Origin: Acidobacteriota bacterium
GTDB taxonomy: Bacteria > Acidobacteriota > Terriglobia > Acidiferrales > UBA7541
Length of the DNA stretch: 6,062 nucleotides
Direction: 5' to 3'
Assembly: GCA_003224135.1 (NCBI GenBank)
Contig: QHYO01000089.1
Span: 1-6,062 of the forward strand
Shown: positions 1 through 5,896 of the stretch, piece after piece
How positions within the stretch are numbered: position 1 is the first letter of the stretch
How the letters are laid out: each line of letters opens with the position of its first letter
The notes under the pieces: generated by a model
What the model saw: the letters and a program-made list of their open reading frames with translations, nothing else
What the model was told of the DNA's origin: nothing
Database searches by the model: none
Translations under genes and position numbers: made by a program

Positions 1-1
1 C

Positions 2-40
2 TACAACCGCCAGGCAATAGACGCGCTCAGGGCAAACTAG
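2..40 (+). CDS. Possible C-terminal tail of an unidentified protein (partial)
   Basis: From base 2 a frame is open to a TAG at 38-40 and reads YNRQAIDALRAN. The composition looks protein-like, and this could be the last 12 residues of a gene entering from the left edge. The fragment is too short to assign a family. A second frame starting at base 1 also stays open for about 100 bases, so the choice of frame is uncertain. Weak call. Confidence 0.2.
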   Translation, partial: YNRQAIDALRAN

Positions 41-240
41 GTCAGGCTGAGGGTGGCCGTACAGCGCGCCGTGAAGCGAATGAATATACTTTTTGGTTCG
101 ACTAAGCGTGAGAAATCGTCATATCTCATGTGCGATGGCGTCTTGGCGTGTTCCTGCTTGAAACAAGATGTCGCGGTCCTCGGTCAGGGATTCCTGTGCG
201 CAGACGGGAAGACCGTACAGGTTGCCAAACGGACGCATTG
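41..240. other. Stretch with no assignable gene
   Basis: No frame here gives a protein I recognise, and no clear promoter, terminator or RNA gene is visible. Frames starting with GTG at 53 and GTG at 130 are open but lack any family motif. If the DUF5818-like remnant just downstream is real, its 5' half and signal peptide should lie here. I could not piece it together in any frame, so this may be decayed coding sequence. Confidence 0.4.
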
Positions 241-394
241 TCCGAGGAATCGTCTAACGGCGGGCACTACGGCACCTATCTGCTGGACGATCAAGCTACC
301 GCAAAGAAGTATGAAGGACAAAGAGTAGTGGACCGGAACTCTCGATGCAACGCATAACACGATCCACGTGCGAAAGATTGAGGCAGTTGCGTAG
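241..394 (+). pseudogene. Frameshifted remnant resembling DUF5818-type small protein, C-terminal part
   Basis: Two adjacent plus-strand frames together spell a recognisable protein end. One frame (241-330) reads GTYLLDDQATAKKYEGQRVV at 271-330. The next frame, from 332, continues as TGTLDATHNTIHVRK and ends at the TAG at 392-394. From memory this matches the C-terminal half of small secreted DUF5818-like proteins common in Acidobacteriota, with the pattern YxLDDQxxAKKFEGKxVxVTGTLDxxxxTIHV. The break falls in bases 328-334 and equals one extra base or two missing bases. I cannot find a matching N-terminus or signal peptide upstream, so more than one lesion is likely. Family function is unknown. 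It could be a sequencing error instead of a pseudogene. Confidence 0.45.
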
Positions 395-399
395 TCGGC

Positions 400-404
400 A
401 GGGA
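400..404 (+). promoter_or_regulatory. Possible ribosome binding site for the proline-rich ORF
   Basis: A GCAGGGA stretch (about 398-404) lies 6 nt before the in-frame GTG at 411. The upstream ATG at 345 has no comparable purine-rich motif, and its first codons overlap the preceding DUF5818-like frame. This favours 411 as the start. Confidence 0.35.
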
Positions 405-410
405 TTATTT

Positions 411-608
411 GTGAATTTCCCGTTTATCGCCTTGCGGAATTCGATACCACCGGGCCCTTCGACGCCCGATCCAACCATTCCTCCGCCGCCACCGCAACCA
501 GAGTTGCCGCCGGAAGAACCGCCCTATCCCGACGCACCAACGCCCACACCTGGCGTGCCACCTTTCCCTCCACAGGATCCTACCGAACCAGAACCGCAGC
601 CCACGTGA
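411..608 (+). CDS. Proline-rich small hypothetical protein
   Basis: This is a 65-residue ORF from GTG 411 to the TGA at 606-608. After about 12 ordinary residues it becomes a low-complexity tract of about 53 residues, 27 of them proline, with many Glu/Asp/Thr residues and motifs such as PPPPP, PELPPEEPP and EPEPQP. The composition is acidic and predicted disordered; there is no membrane segment and no clear signal peptide. An ATG at 345 would add 22 residues, but those codons overlap the tail of the upstream DUF5818-like frame. No function can be assigned. Short proline-rich proteins of this kind occur as hypotheticals in soil bacteria. The biased amino-acid composition suggests real coding, yet a GC-rich low-complexity tract could produce it by chance. 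Confidence 0.45.
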   Translation: MNFPFIALRNSIPPGPSTPDPTIPPPPPQPELPPEEPPYPDAPTPTPGVPPFPPQDPTEPEPQPT

Positions 609-631
609 GCTACATGCGCGAGGCCACTCTG

Positions 632-847
632 TCACCCGCAAACGGACATCGGTTTTAGTGCTGCCTTTATCTTTTCTGCGTGCGCGCCGGTTCGCGTTCC
701 ATTCCATCGACAGGAAGCGTTTGGACAGGTAAGGTGGAACTCCATTTGATTCAACTCTTCCTTTGCGAGTACATCAGGCGAGGTCACGAATTCTGTGAGC
801 TCCTTCGCGCAGCGTTCGCATTTGAACGTAAATTCGTATGTGTGCAT
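632..847 (-). CDS. Small cysteine-containing (zinc-ribbon-like) hypothetical protein
   Basis: This is a 71-residue protein starting at ATG 847. The start is supported by an AAAGGA ribosome binding site at 855-860, 7-9 nt upstream. Near the N-terminus is a CxxC pair (Cys10, Cys13 in FKCERCAKEL). A second pair, Cys41 and Cys46 (LTCPNASCRW), completes a possible four-cysteine metal site, with one further Cys at 70. The spacing resembles a small zinc ribbon, but the second knuckle is CX4C, not CX2C, so metal binding is inference. No signal peptide or membrane segment is seen. It lies 75 bp downstream of the CBS-domain gene on the same strand and may be co-transcribed with it. Function is unknown. 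Confidence 0.6.
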   Translation of the reverse strand: MHTYEFTFKCERCAKELTEFVTSPDVLAKEELNQMEFHLTCPNASCRWNGTRTGAHAEKIKAALKPMSVCG

Positions 848-903
848 GAAAACGTCCTTTCACAAGCCACACTGGGCTGTGCAGACGGTCGGGCAGTTGG
901 CAC

Positions 904-916
904 TCGGCTTCGCCGA
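904..916 (-). other. Short perfect hairpin just after the CBS gene
   Basis: TCGGC, a 3-base loop, then GCCGA form a perfect 5-bp stem seven bases past the stop codon of the CBS-domain gene. No T-tract follows on the minus strand, so it does not meet the criteria for an intrinsic terminator. It could be an RNA-end stabilising hairpin or chance. Confidence 0.2.
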
Positions 917-922
917 CGCCAG

Positions 923-1348
923 TTAAAGGGTGGTGCCATTCGGCTTTGAAATTCCTTGAAGTGCATTCGCGGCCGGTTCCTTCTGCTTCAAGGCAAGATC
1001 GCCAAGGGACACAATCCCGACCAAGCGTTTCTGCCGATTCAGCACCGGGAGGCGACGTGCCTGCAGTTTGCTCATGCTTTCTGCCGCTGCTTCTGTAGCC
1101 TCGTCTTCAAAGACATACTTGATGTCGGGCGACATGACTTCACGCACCGTACAATGGTCGGGCGGGTTCCCCTTCGCTACGGCCCGAAGCGTGATATCCC
1201 GGTCGGTGACCATCCCGACCAAGCGGTCATTTTCACCGACAGGAAGCGCCCCACAGTTGACTTTTCCCATGAGCGTGGCTGCTTTTTCAATCGTATCGTC
1301 AGGTGATGTGACCAGGACATCCCTGCTCATAACTTCGCGAACTTGCAT
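923..1348 (-). CDS. Tandem CBS domain protein
   Basis: This 141-residue protein is composed almost entirely of a CBS pair (a Bateman module). The first CBS domain spans about residues 5-60 and carries the typical end motif GMVTDRDI (45-52). The second spans about residues 68-122 and ends with GIVSLGDL (111-118). Each begins with the usual V-R-E-V-M-S segment. Such stand-alone modules bind adenine nucleotides or related ligands and act as energy or redox sensors; the partner here is unknown. Start choice: ATG 1348 has a perfect AGGAGG 5 nt upstream, whereas an upstream in-frame start at 1435 would add 29 residues lacking any domain character. The tail ALQGISKP matches a conserved tail of this small soil-bacterial CBS family, as I recall it. 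It lies 110 bp downstream of sufT on the same strand, so it may have its own promoter or be read from the suf transcript. Confidence 0.9.
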   Translation of the reverse strand: MQVREVMSRDVLVTSPDDTIEKAATLMGKVNCGALPVGENDRLVGMVTDRDITLRAVAKGNPPDHCTVREVMSPDIKYVFEDEATEAAAESMSKLQARRLPVLNRQKRLVGIVSLGDLALKQKEPAANALQGISKPNGTTL

Positions 1349-1353
1349 GTGGT

Positions 1354-1359
1354 CCTCCT
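1354..1359 (-). promoter_or_regulatory. Strong Shine-Dalgarno site of the CBS-domain gene
   Basis: The minus strand reads AGGAGG followed by a 5-nt spacer and the ATG at 1348. This consensus site fixes the start of the CBS protein and rules out the longer reading from 1435. Confidence 0.8.
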
Positions 1360-1458
1360 GTTCGAGGTTTAGGGTCGGAAGTCTTAGCGTATTTTGGTGT
1401 CGCCAAACGGGCAATACTCTGAAGACTCTAGTCAATCCAGCGCAGCTCCGACACCGGA

Positions 1459-2046
1459 CTATCGCTTTCCCTGAAAAATCGGAAACGAGTTGTCGCTACC
1501 GCCGAGGTCAAATCCCAACTGGAGCTTCGCTGCTTCCGACATGAGACCAGCATGCCAAGGAGGATCGAACACGACCTCCGCGTGAACTTCCTTTACGTCG
1601 GGAAGCCGCGAGAGCTTGCTCTCAACGTCCGCCCTCAGCACGCTACCCATCCCGCAGCCGGGGGCGGTCATCGCCATCTTGACGTTGATTCTGTTCCCTC
1701 CGTCTTCGCGCGGCTCAATTCTGCAGGAATAAACGAGTCCGAGATCCACGATGTTGACTGGTATTTCGGGATCGAAGATTGTTTTCAGCTGATCGATCAC
1801 CATTTGTTCGGTTAGCGGTCCGGTTGGAAGAAATTGCGCGGCAGACGGAGCGGATAGCCCGAGAGCGTCGGCATCCTTGGCGTCAACGCGATAGATAGAA
1901 CCAGTGTCAGTGGCGACGGTATAACTGCCACCACGCGACTGCATGATTCTCACCCTTGCGCCTGAGGGCAGCGTTTTGTGTGCTCCGGTCGGAATTTCGA
2001 TGGAGGCGCACTCGCGAGCGAGCGTAACAGGCTTGCTGGAACTCAT
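1459..2046 (-). CDS. sufT: SufT-type Fe-S assembly protein (MIP18/DUF59 domain)
   Basis: This 195-residue protein has an MIP18/DUF59 core at about residues 78-170. The core carries FDPEIPVNIVDLGLVY (91-106), the cysteine motif TAPGCGMG with Cys131, and the closing DPPW (161-164). Ahead of it is an extension of about 75 residues, as in the long SufT form found with SUF operons. SufT proteins are accessory factors in cytoplasmic Fe-S cluster maturation or transfer; the conserved cysteine is thought to take part, while the exact reaction is not settled. The gene is last in the suf cluster, 36 bp after sufU. The start at ATG 2046 has only a weak purine-rich site (GAGAA, 8 nt upstream). Length and motifs look intact. 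Confidence 0.92.
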   Translation of the reverse strand: MSSSKPVTLARECASIEIPTGAHKTLPSGARVRIMQSRGGSYTVATDTGSIYRVDAKDADALGLSAPSAAQFLPTGPLTEQMVIDQLKTIFDPEIPVNIVDLGLVYSCRIEPREDGGNRINVKMAMTAPGCGMGSVLRADVESKLSRLPDVKEVHAEVVFDPPWHAGLMSEAAKLQLGFDLGGSDNSFPIFQGKR

Positions 2047-2082
2047 TAGGAATTCTCGTTTCTGCTGGCCAGATTCATGAGC

Positions 2083-2538
2083 TCATTCGGTCGAGACCGA
2101 TTCGTGCTCCCCGGCAAGCGCAGCGCGCAGCGTGTGCCATGCGAGCGTTGCGCATTTGACGCGAACTGGGTACGCCGAAACACCGGCAAATACGGACAAC
2201 TTACCCACAGCCGGTACCTTGCCGTTGCTGGCGGGCGCCTCACCGGTCACAATCTTATGAAACTCTCCAAAGAGTTCTTCGACCTCAGCTTGTGTCTTGC
2301 CCTTCACGCTTTGTGTCATCAGCGAAGCCGAAGCCTTCGAAATGGCGCATCCCGACCCTTGAAAAGCGATGTCGCGTATTGCGTCACCATCCAGGTCGAC
2401 ATACACCGTGTAACGATCGCCGCATAATGGGTTGAACCCCTCCGCTCTTCGATTCGCGGCGCCAAGTTCACGATAATTGCGCGGAGCCTTGCTGTGCTCG
2501 AGGATCACGTCCTGATAGAGTTCGCGTAGATCGGGCAT
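2083..2538 (-). CDS. sufU: SufU zinc-dependent sulfurtransferase / Fe-S assembly protein
   Basis: This 151-residue SufU-type member of the IscU/NifU-N superfamily has the three family cysteines and the aspartate: Cys39-Gly-Asp41 (NPLCGD), Cys64 (GSGCAIS) and Cys129 (VKCATL). The long segment between Cys64 and Cys129 is the insertion that separates SufU from scaffold IscU. In Firmicutes, SufU uses a Zn site to accept persulfide sulfur from SufS and pass it to SufBCD; the same role is inferred here, fitting the absence of sufE. The start at ATG 2538 shares one base with the sufS stop (TGATG), implying translational coupling, and GGGAGG lies 10 nt upstream inside sufS. A longer frame from 2670 would add 44 residues overlapping sufS and is rejected. 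Confidence 0.94.
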   Translation of the reverse strand: MPDLRELYQDVILEHSKAPRNYRELGAANRRAEGFNPLCGDRYTVYVDLDGDAIRDIAFQGSGCAISKASASLMTQSVKGKTQAEVEELFGEFHKIVTGEAPASNGKVPAVGKLSVFAGVSAYPVRVKCATLAWHTLRAALAGEHESVSTE

Positions 2539-3815
2539 CAGGCAAATACCTCCCGCACTCTGTCGATTCCTTTGATGAGGGCGTTCACTTCTTCTCGCGT
2601 GTTGTAGAAAGCGAAAGACGCGCGCGCCGTCGCAGGAATACCGAAGCGCTCCATAACGGGCTGAGCGCAATGATGACCGGTGCGAATGGCTATCCCTTCT
2701 TGATCGAGAATCGTTCCGATATCGTGAGGATGAATTCCATCCATAACGAATGACAAAACGCTCGCCTTTTCCTTCGCAGTGCCGATCAGACGAATCCCTG
2801 GAATGGTAGAGAGCGATTCCGTGGCTTGTCGGAGCAGGTCTCGTTCGTGAGCCTCGATGCGATCGAGTCCAAGCTCGTTCACATAGTTGATCGCGGCGGC
2901 GAGGCCAATTACACCGGAAACATCGGGCGTGCCCGCTTCAAATTTGTGGGGAATCTTGTTGTAGGTGGTTTTTTCGAAGGTGACCGAAAGGATCATGTCA
3001 CCACCACCCTGATAGGGAGGCATGGCGTTGAGCAGTGCGGACTTGCCGTACAAAACGCCAATTCCCGTCGGGCCGTAGAGTTTGTGACCGGAGAATACGT
3101 AGAAGTCGCAATCGAGCGCGCGCACGTCCACGGCAAGATGCGGCACCGCTTGTGCCCCGTCCACGACAACAACCGCGTTGTGGCGATGCGCCAGCTCCAC
3201 CATTTGACGCAGCGGATTGATTGTGCCGAGAGCATTGGAAACGTGCGGCACCGCTACAATCTTCGTCCGCGGCCCGAGCAGGCGCGCAAATTCGTCAAGA
3301 ATGAGCTCGCCAGCATCATTGATGGGTGCCACGCGAAGCATGGCGCCTTTTTCTTCGCATAGGATTTGCCACGGAACGATATTCGAATGGTGTTCCATGG
3401 CGGTAATCAACACCTCGTCGCCAGCCCGGACGCGAGTGCGGCCGAGAGTCTGCGCGATGAGATTAATGCCCTCGGTGGCCCCGCGAACAAAGACGATCTC
3501 GCTCGGTTCAGCAGCATTTAGAAACCGCCGCACGGTCTCCCGGGAGTTTTCATATCTCTGCGTTGCGTGCTGCGACAGATAATGAACGCCGCGATGAATA
3601 TTGGCGTTGTCCGCCTCGTAGTACCGGGTGATGGCATCGATCACAGCACGCGGCTTCTGCGTGGTCGCGGCATTGTCCAAATAGACCAGCGGCTTGCCGT
3701 TCACCTGTTGGAACAAGATCGGAAAATTCGCCCGGATCTTCTGCGGGTCGTACGCGCCCAGAGGCGCCTGAGCCGTGGTGACGTCCAGGGCCTGATGCTT
3801 TGCGGCTACAGTCAT
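2538..3815 (-). CDS. sufS: SufS cysteine desulfurase (group II)
   Basis: This 425-residue PLP-dependent enzyme converts L-cysteine to alanine plus an enzyme-bound persulfide, the sulfur source for cluster assembly. Visible landmarks are the YLDNAATTQKP segment (45-55), the cofactor-stacking His in EHHSN (141-145), Asp219 and Gln222 in VVDGAQ that contact the cofactor, the PLP lysine Lys245 in SGHKLYGPTG, and catalytic Cys383 in the RTGHHCAQP loop. The short active-site loop places it in the SufS/CsdA group, not the IscS group. The start at ATG 3815 overlaps the stop of the sufD tail by four bases (ATGA), and GGAG lies 7 nt upstream. It ends one base into sufU. Length is normal for the family and no defect is seen. 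Confidence 0.97.
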   Translation of the reverse strand: MTVAAKHQALDVTTAQAPLGAYDPQKIRANFPILFQQVNGKPLVYLDNAATTQKPRAVIDAITRYYEADNANIHRGVHYLSQHATQRYENSRETVRRFLNAAEPSEIVFVRGATEGINLIAQTLGRTRVRAGDEVLITAMEHHSNIVPWQILCEEKGAMLRVAPINDAGELILDEFARLLGPRTKIVAVPHVSNALGTINPLRQMVELAHRHNAVVVVDGAQAVPHLAVDVRALDCDFYVFSGHKLYGPTGIGVLYGKSALLNAMPPYQGGGDMILSVTFEKTTYNKIPHKFEAGTPDVSGVIGLAAAINYVNELGLDRIEAHERDLLRQATESLSTIPGIRLIGTAKEKASVLSFVMDGIHPHDIGTILDQEGIAIRTGHHCAQPVMERFGIPATARASFAFYNTREEVNALIKGIDRVREVFA

Positions 3816-4048
3816 TGGAGTTCTCCCTCCCGCTGGGGCCTCGCGGCACTTGTCGCCTCCCTGCTCATATGCGCCATTTGGCTAACGCGGCTTTCGATGA
3901 GCGGCTGCACGAAGGCGCGAACGGCGCTCTCTTTCATACGCTCCGTGCACTCGCTGGCAAAGGCCAGAAGCAGTATTTGGCGGGCGGAGACTTCATCGAT
4001 GCCGCGCGTGCGGAGATAAAACAGCGCTTGATCTTCGATCTGACCGAT
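3812..4048 (-). pseudogene. sufD: SufD C-terminal tail, out of frame with the main sufD ORF
   Basis: From 4048 to the TGA at 3812-3814 the minus strand encodes 78 residues starting IGQIEDQALFYLRTRGIDE. This is the conserved C-terminal helical tail of SufD (the family pattern is GQLDxxALFYLRSRGI). It is in a different frame from the main sufD ORF, which stays in its own frame to a stop at 3993. An ATG at 4120 opens this frame, but its first 24 codons are just the shifted reading of sufD, so it is not a separate gene. The tail stop overlaps the sufS start (ATGA), showing this was the original end of sufD. Translated alone it would not make a functional protein. Confidence 0.85.
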
Positions 4049-5090
4049 CCTTGGCATCGGTCTTCTGCGCCTCCTTGTGGACGATGATTCGCCCGTGGAA
4101 AACGCCGTGCGCCCGATCATCCAAAATCCCGTTGTAAAATTGGCGGCTCCCGCAATGCGGACTGAGGTGTTCGACGAGCATGTAGTTGTCCAAGTGCTGG
4201 CTACCCTTTCCGATGAAAAGGCCGTTGATCAGGCATTCGCCGCCTTCGCCCGCCAAAACCGGATGCACGTTGTTCCGCACCAGCCCTCCGCCGATCAGCA
4301 GGGAATGCGAGGCCACGTTTGTGCTTCGGCCTTGCTGGATGCGTAGCGTCGAGATATGGAACGCTTCGAGACTCTCGCGCTCGACCTGGTAGTGCGACAC
4401 GACGGTGCTGTCGCCCGCAACGAGTTCGGTCGCGGCATTGGAAAGTGTGGCGCTGTCGCCCAACGAGAAGTAGTCTTCCACGACAGCAGCCTGGCTGCCG
4501 TCTTCCGCCACGACCAAATTGCGTGGATGATTCATCGTGGCTCGACCGTTGCCGACCGAGACGAACTGAAGATAGACCGGCGCCTCAATAATCGCTCCGC
4601 GGCGGATGTGAATGTAGGCGCCGTCTTCGAGGAAGGCCGAATTGAGCGCGCAGAAGGGATCGCGTTCAATATTCAGATAGCGACCCAGGTATGGCTCAAC
4701 CGTTTGAGGAGCCTCCGCGATTTGCCTGGCGAGGCTGCGGACAACCAAGCCATCGGGCAGACCTTCGAAGGACGAGAACTCCGGCAAAAAGCGGCCGTTC
4801 ACGAAGACCAGCCGACACGCGGTGTCCTTCATTCCGTGCTGTACAATCTGCGTGTTCGAAACCAGCCCACTGCCATCCCGGGCAAGCTCGAATTCCGCGT
4901 GCGCGATCGCGGAAACGCTTGTGAAGCGCCAGTCCTCGATCCGCGTCGTCGGAAATCCCTTCTCGCAAAATCGTGCGAAAGCGTTCTCGCGCAGTCTCTC
5001 GAGCCAGGGCAATTTTCTTCCTGTCGCCTCATTGCGGAAGCTGCTAAACGCGGGCAGGTAATTTGCCAATTGCTGAGTCTCGGCGATCAC
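3993..5090 (-). CDS. sufD: SufD, Fe-S assembly protein, frameshifted near the C-terminus
   Basis: SufD pairs with SufB and the ATPase SufC in the SufBC2D scaffold and is needed for iron entry and cluster build-up. The 365-residue ORF shows the N-terminal signature FPTTRIEDWRFTS (46-58). The beta-helix core follows, and the strongly conserved stretch before the C-terminus includes HLDNYMLVEH and GVFHGRIIVHKEAQKTDAK, ending at Lys347. The next 18 residues are unrelated and arise from a frameshift at 4049. The tail resumes in the other frame from 4048 to 3812. Compared with recalled homologues, about 34 codons are absent between these parts, including the segment with the DDVKCTHGAT-like motif whose Cys and His (Cys358 and His360 in E. 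coli SufD) are implicated in cluster assembly. The start is GTG at 5090, supported by GGAGA 7 nt upstream; no in-frame ATG lies nearby. As written, the product is probably non-functional unless this is a sequence error. Confidence 0.93.
   Translation of the reverse strand: MIAETQQLANYLPAFSSFRNEATGRKLPWLERLRENAFARFCEKGFPTTRIEDWRFTSVSAIAHAEFELARDGSGLVSNTQIVQHGMKDTACRLVFVNGRFLPEFSSFEGLPDGLVVRSLARQIAEAPQTVEPYLGRYLNIERDPFCALNSAFLEDGAYIHIRRGAIIEAPVYLQFVSVGNGRATMNHPRNLVVAEDGSQAAVVEDYFSLGDSATLSNAATELVAGDSTVVSHYQVERESLEAFHISTLRIQQGRSTNVASHSLLIGGGLVRNNVHPVLAGEGGECLINGLFIGKGSQHLDNYMLVEHLSPHCGSRQFYNGILDDRAHGVFHGRIIVHKEAQKTDAKDRSDRRSSAVLSPHARHR
4043..4061. repeat. Perfect 6-bp inverted repeat at the sufD break
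   Basis: ACCGAT (4043-4048) and ATCGGT (4056-4061) are exact inverted copies separated by a 7-base loop, and the frame break of sufD (4049/4050) lies in that loop. It may mark the mechanism of the deletion: ends brought together by a hairpin during replication, or misjoined in assembly. It could also be chance. Confidence 0.5.
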
Positions 5091-5097
5091 AGACGGT

Positions 5098-5102
5098 TCT
5101 CC
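5098..5102 (-). promoter_or_regulatory. Ribosome binding site supporting the GTG start of sufD
   Basis: The minus strand reads GGAGA, then 7 nt, then GTG at 5090. An ATG overlapping this site (ATGGAGAACCGTCTGTGA) runs into a stop after five codons, so it is not the sufD start. The GTG is the best start. Confidence 0.6.
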
Positions 5103-5113
5103 ATATTCCTCGG

Positions 5114-5884
5114 TCAGGCCGGAGTCGCACTACGCGCGACCGCTTCCATCGAGCTGTATCCCTTCTCTTCAAGCTGGAGCGCGAGGTCGGGCCCACCAGA
5201 ACACGCAATCCGGCCTTCCACCAGGACGTGAACGCGGTCCGGAACAATGTGGTTCAACAGCCGCTGGTAATGAGTCACAACGATCATGGCGCGATCTGGA
5301 TCACGCATCGTATTCACGCCGCGGGCAACGGTGCGCAGCGCGTCAATGTCGAGACCCGAGTCCGTCTCATCCAGGATAGCCAGCCTTGGTTCGAGAATCG
5401 CCATTTGCAGAATCTCGTTGCGCTTCTTTTCGCCGCCTGAGAAGGACTCATTCACGGACCGGTTCATAAGTTTCTCGTCTATCTCCAGGAGGTTTGCTTT
5501 CTCGCGGAGCAAAGGCAGAAAATCCATGGCATCCATCTCGTCTAGGCCGCGGTATCTCCGTATCGCGTTCAAAGTGGATCGCAGAAAGTAGGCGTTCGTG
5601 ATTCCTGGAATTTCTACTGGATACTGGAAAGCCATGAAGATGCCTTCGCAAGCCGCATCCTCAGGCTTCATTTCGAGAAGATCTTTGCCGTCATACAAGA
5701 TTTGCCCTTCGGTTACCTCGTAGCTTTCGCGCCGCGCCAACACTTGCGCGAGCGTGCTTTTGCCCGAGCCGTTCGGGCCCATGATTGAATGCACTTCCCC
5801 GGCATCCACTGTCAGGTCGATTCCCTTGAGTATTTCCTGTTCGCCGACGTTCACATGCAAGTTCCTGATTTCGAGCAAGCTCAT
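5114..5884 (-). CDS. sufC: SufC, Fe-S assembly ATPase
   Basis: This is the 256-residue ABC-type ATPase of the SufBC2D complex. It is cytoplasmic and not part of a transporter; ATP hydrolysis drives the SufB-SufD rearrangement needed for cluster formation. All ATPase motifs are present: Walker A GPNGSGKST (36-44), Q-loop Gln87 in FMAFQYPVE, signature SGGEKKR (149-155) with the SufC-type ESFSGGEKKRNE context, Walker B LAILDETDSGLD with Asp172 and catalytic Glu173, and the H-loop His205 in VVTHY. The start at ATG 5884 has GAGGA 5 nt upstream and lies 12 bp after the sufB stop. The sufD start follows 23 bp after its stop. Length is typical and no defect is seen. Confidence 0.97.
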   Translation of the reverse strand: MSLLEIRNLHVNVGEQEILKGIDLTVDAGEVHSIMGPNGSGKSTLAQVLARRESYEVTEGQILYDGKDLLEMKPEDAACEGIFMAFQYPVEIPGITNAYFLRSTLNAIRRYRGLDEMDAMDFLPLLREKANLLEIDEKLMNRSVNESFSGGEKKRNEILQMAILEPRLAILDETDSGLDIDALRTVARGVNTMRDPDRAMIVVTHYQRLLNHIVPDRVHVLVEGRIACSGGPDLALQLEEKGYSSMEAVARSATPA

Positions 5885-5896
5885 GCTGTTCCTCGC

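Noticed and set aside
345..410. ATG 345 as start of the proline-rich protein
   Set aside because: Its first 16 codons overlap the DUF5818-like C-terminus in another frame and no ribosome site precedes it; GTG 411 fits better.
1349..1458. Promoter candidate for the CBS gene (TTGCCC, 17 nt, TACGCT on the minus strand)
   Set aside because: Only 4 of 6 and 3 of 6 consensus matches, which is expected by chance in a 110-bp gap.
1447..1458. Hairpin TCCG-ACAC-CGGA right after the sufT stop as a terminator
   Set aside because: The stem is only 4 bp and no T-tract follows on the minus strand.
2826..3362. Plus-strand open frame of 178 codons
   Set aside because: Lies wholly antisense to sufS, shows no recognisable motif, and is explained by the sufS codon pattern.
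3812..4120. Separate 102-residue minus-strand gene
   Set aside because: Only the part from 4048 on is family-like and it is the SufD tail; the first 24 codons are sufD read out of frame.
4356..5231. Long open frame on the plus strand (291 codons)
   Set aside because: It is antisense to sufD and the end of sufC, which have clear family motifs; the translation shows no domain and is a codon-bias shadow.
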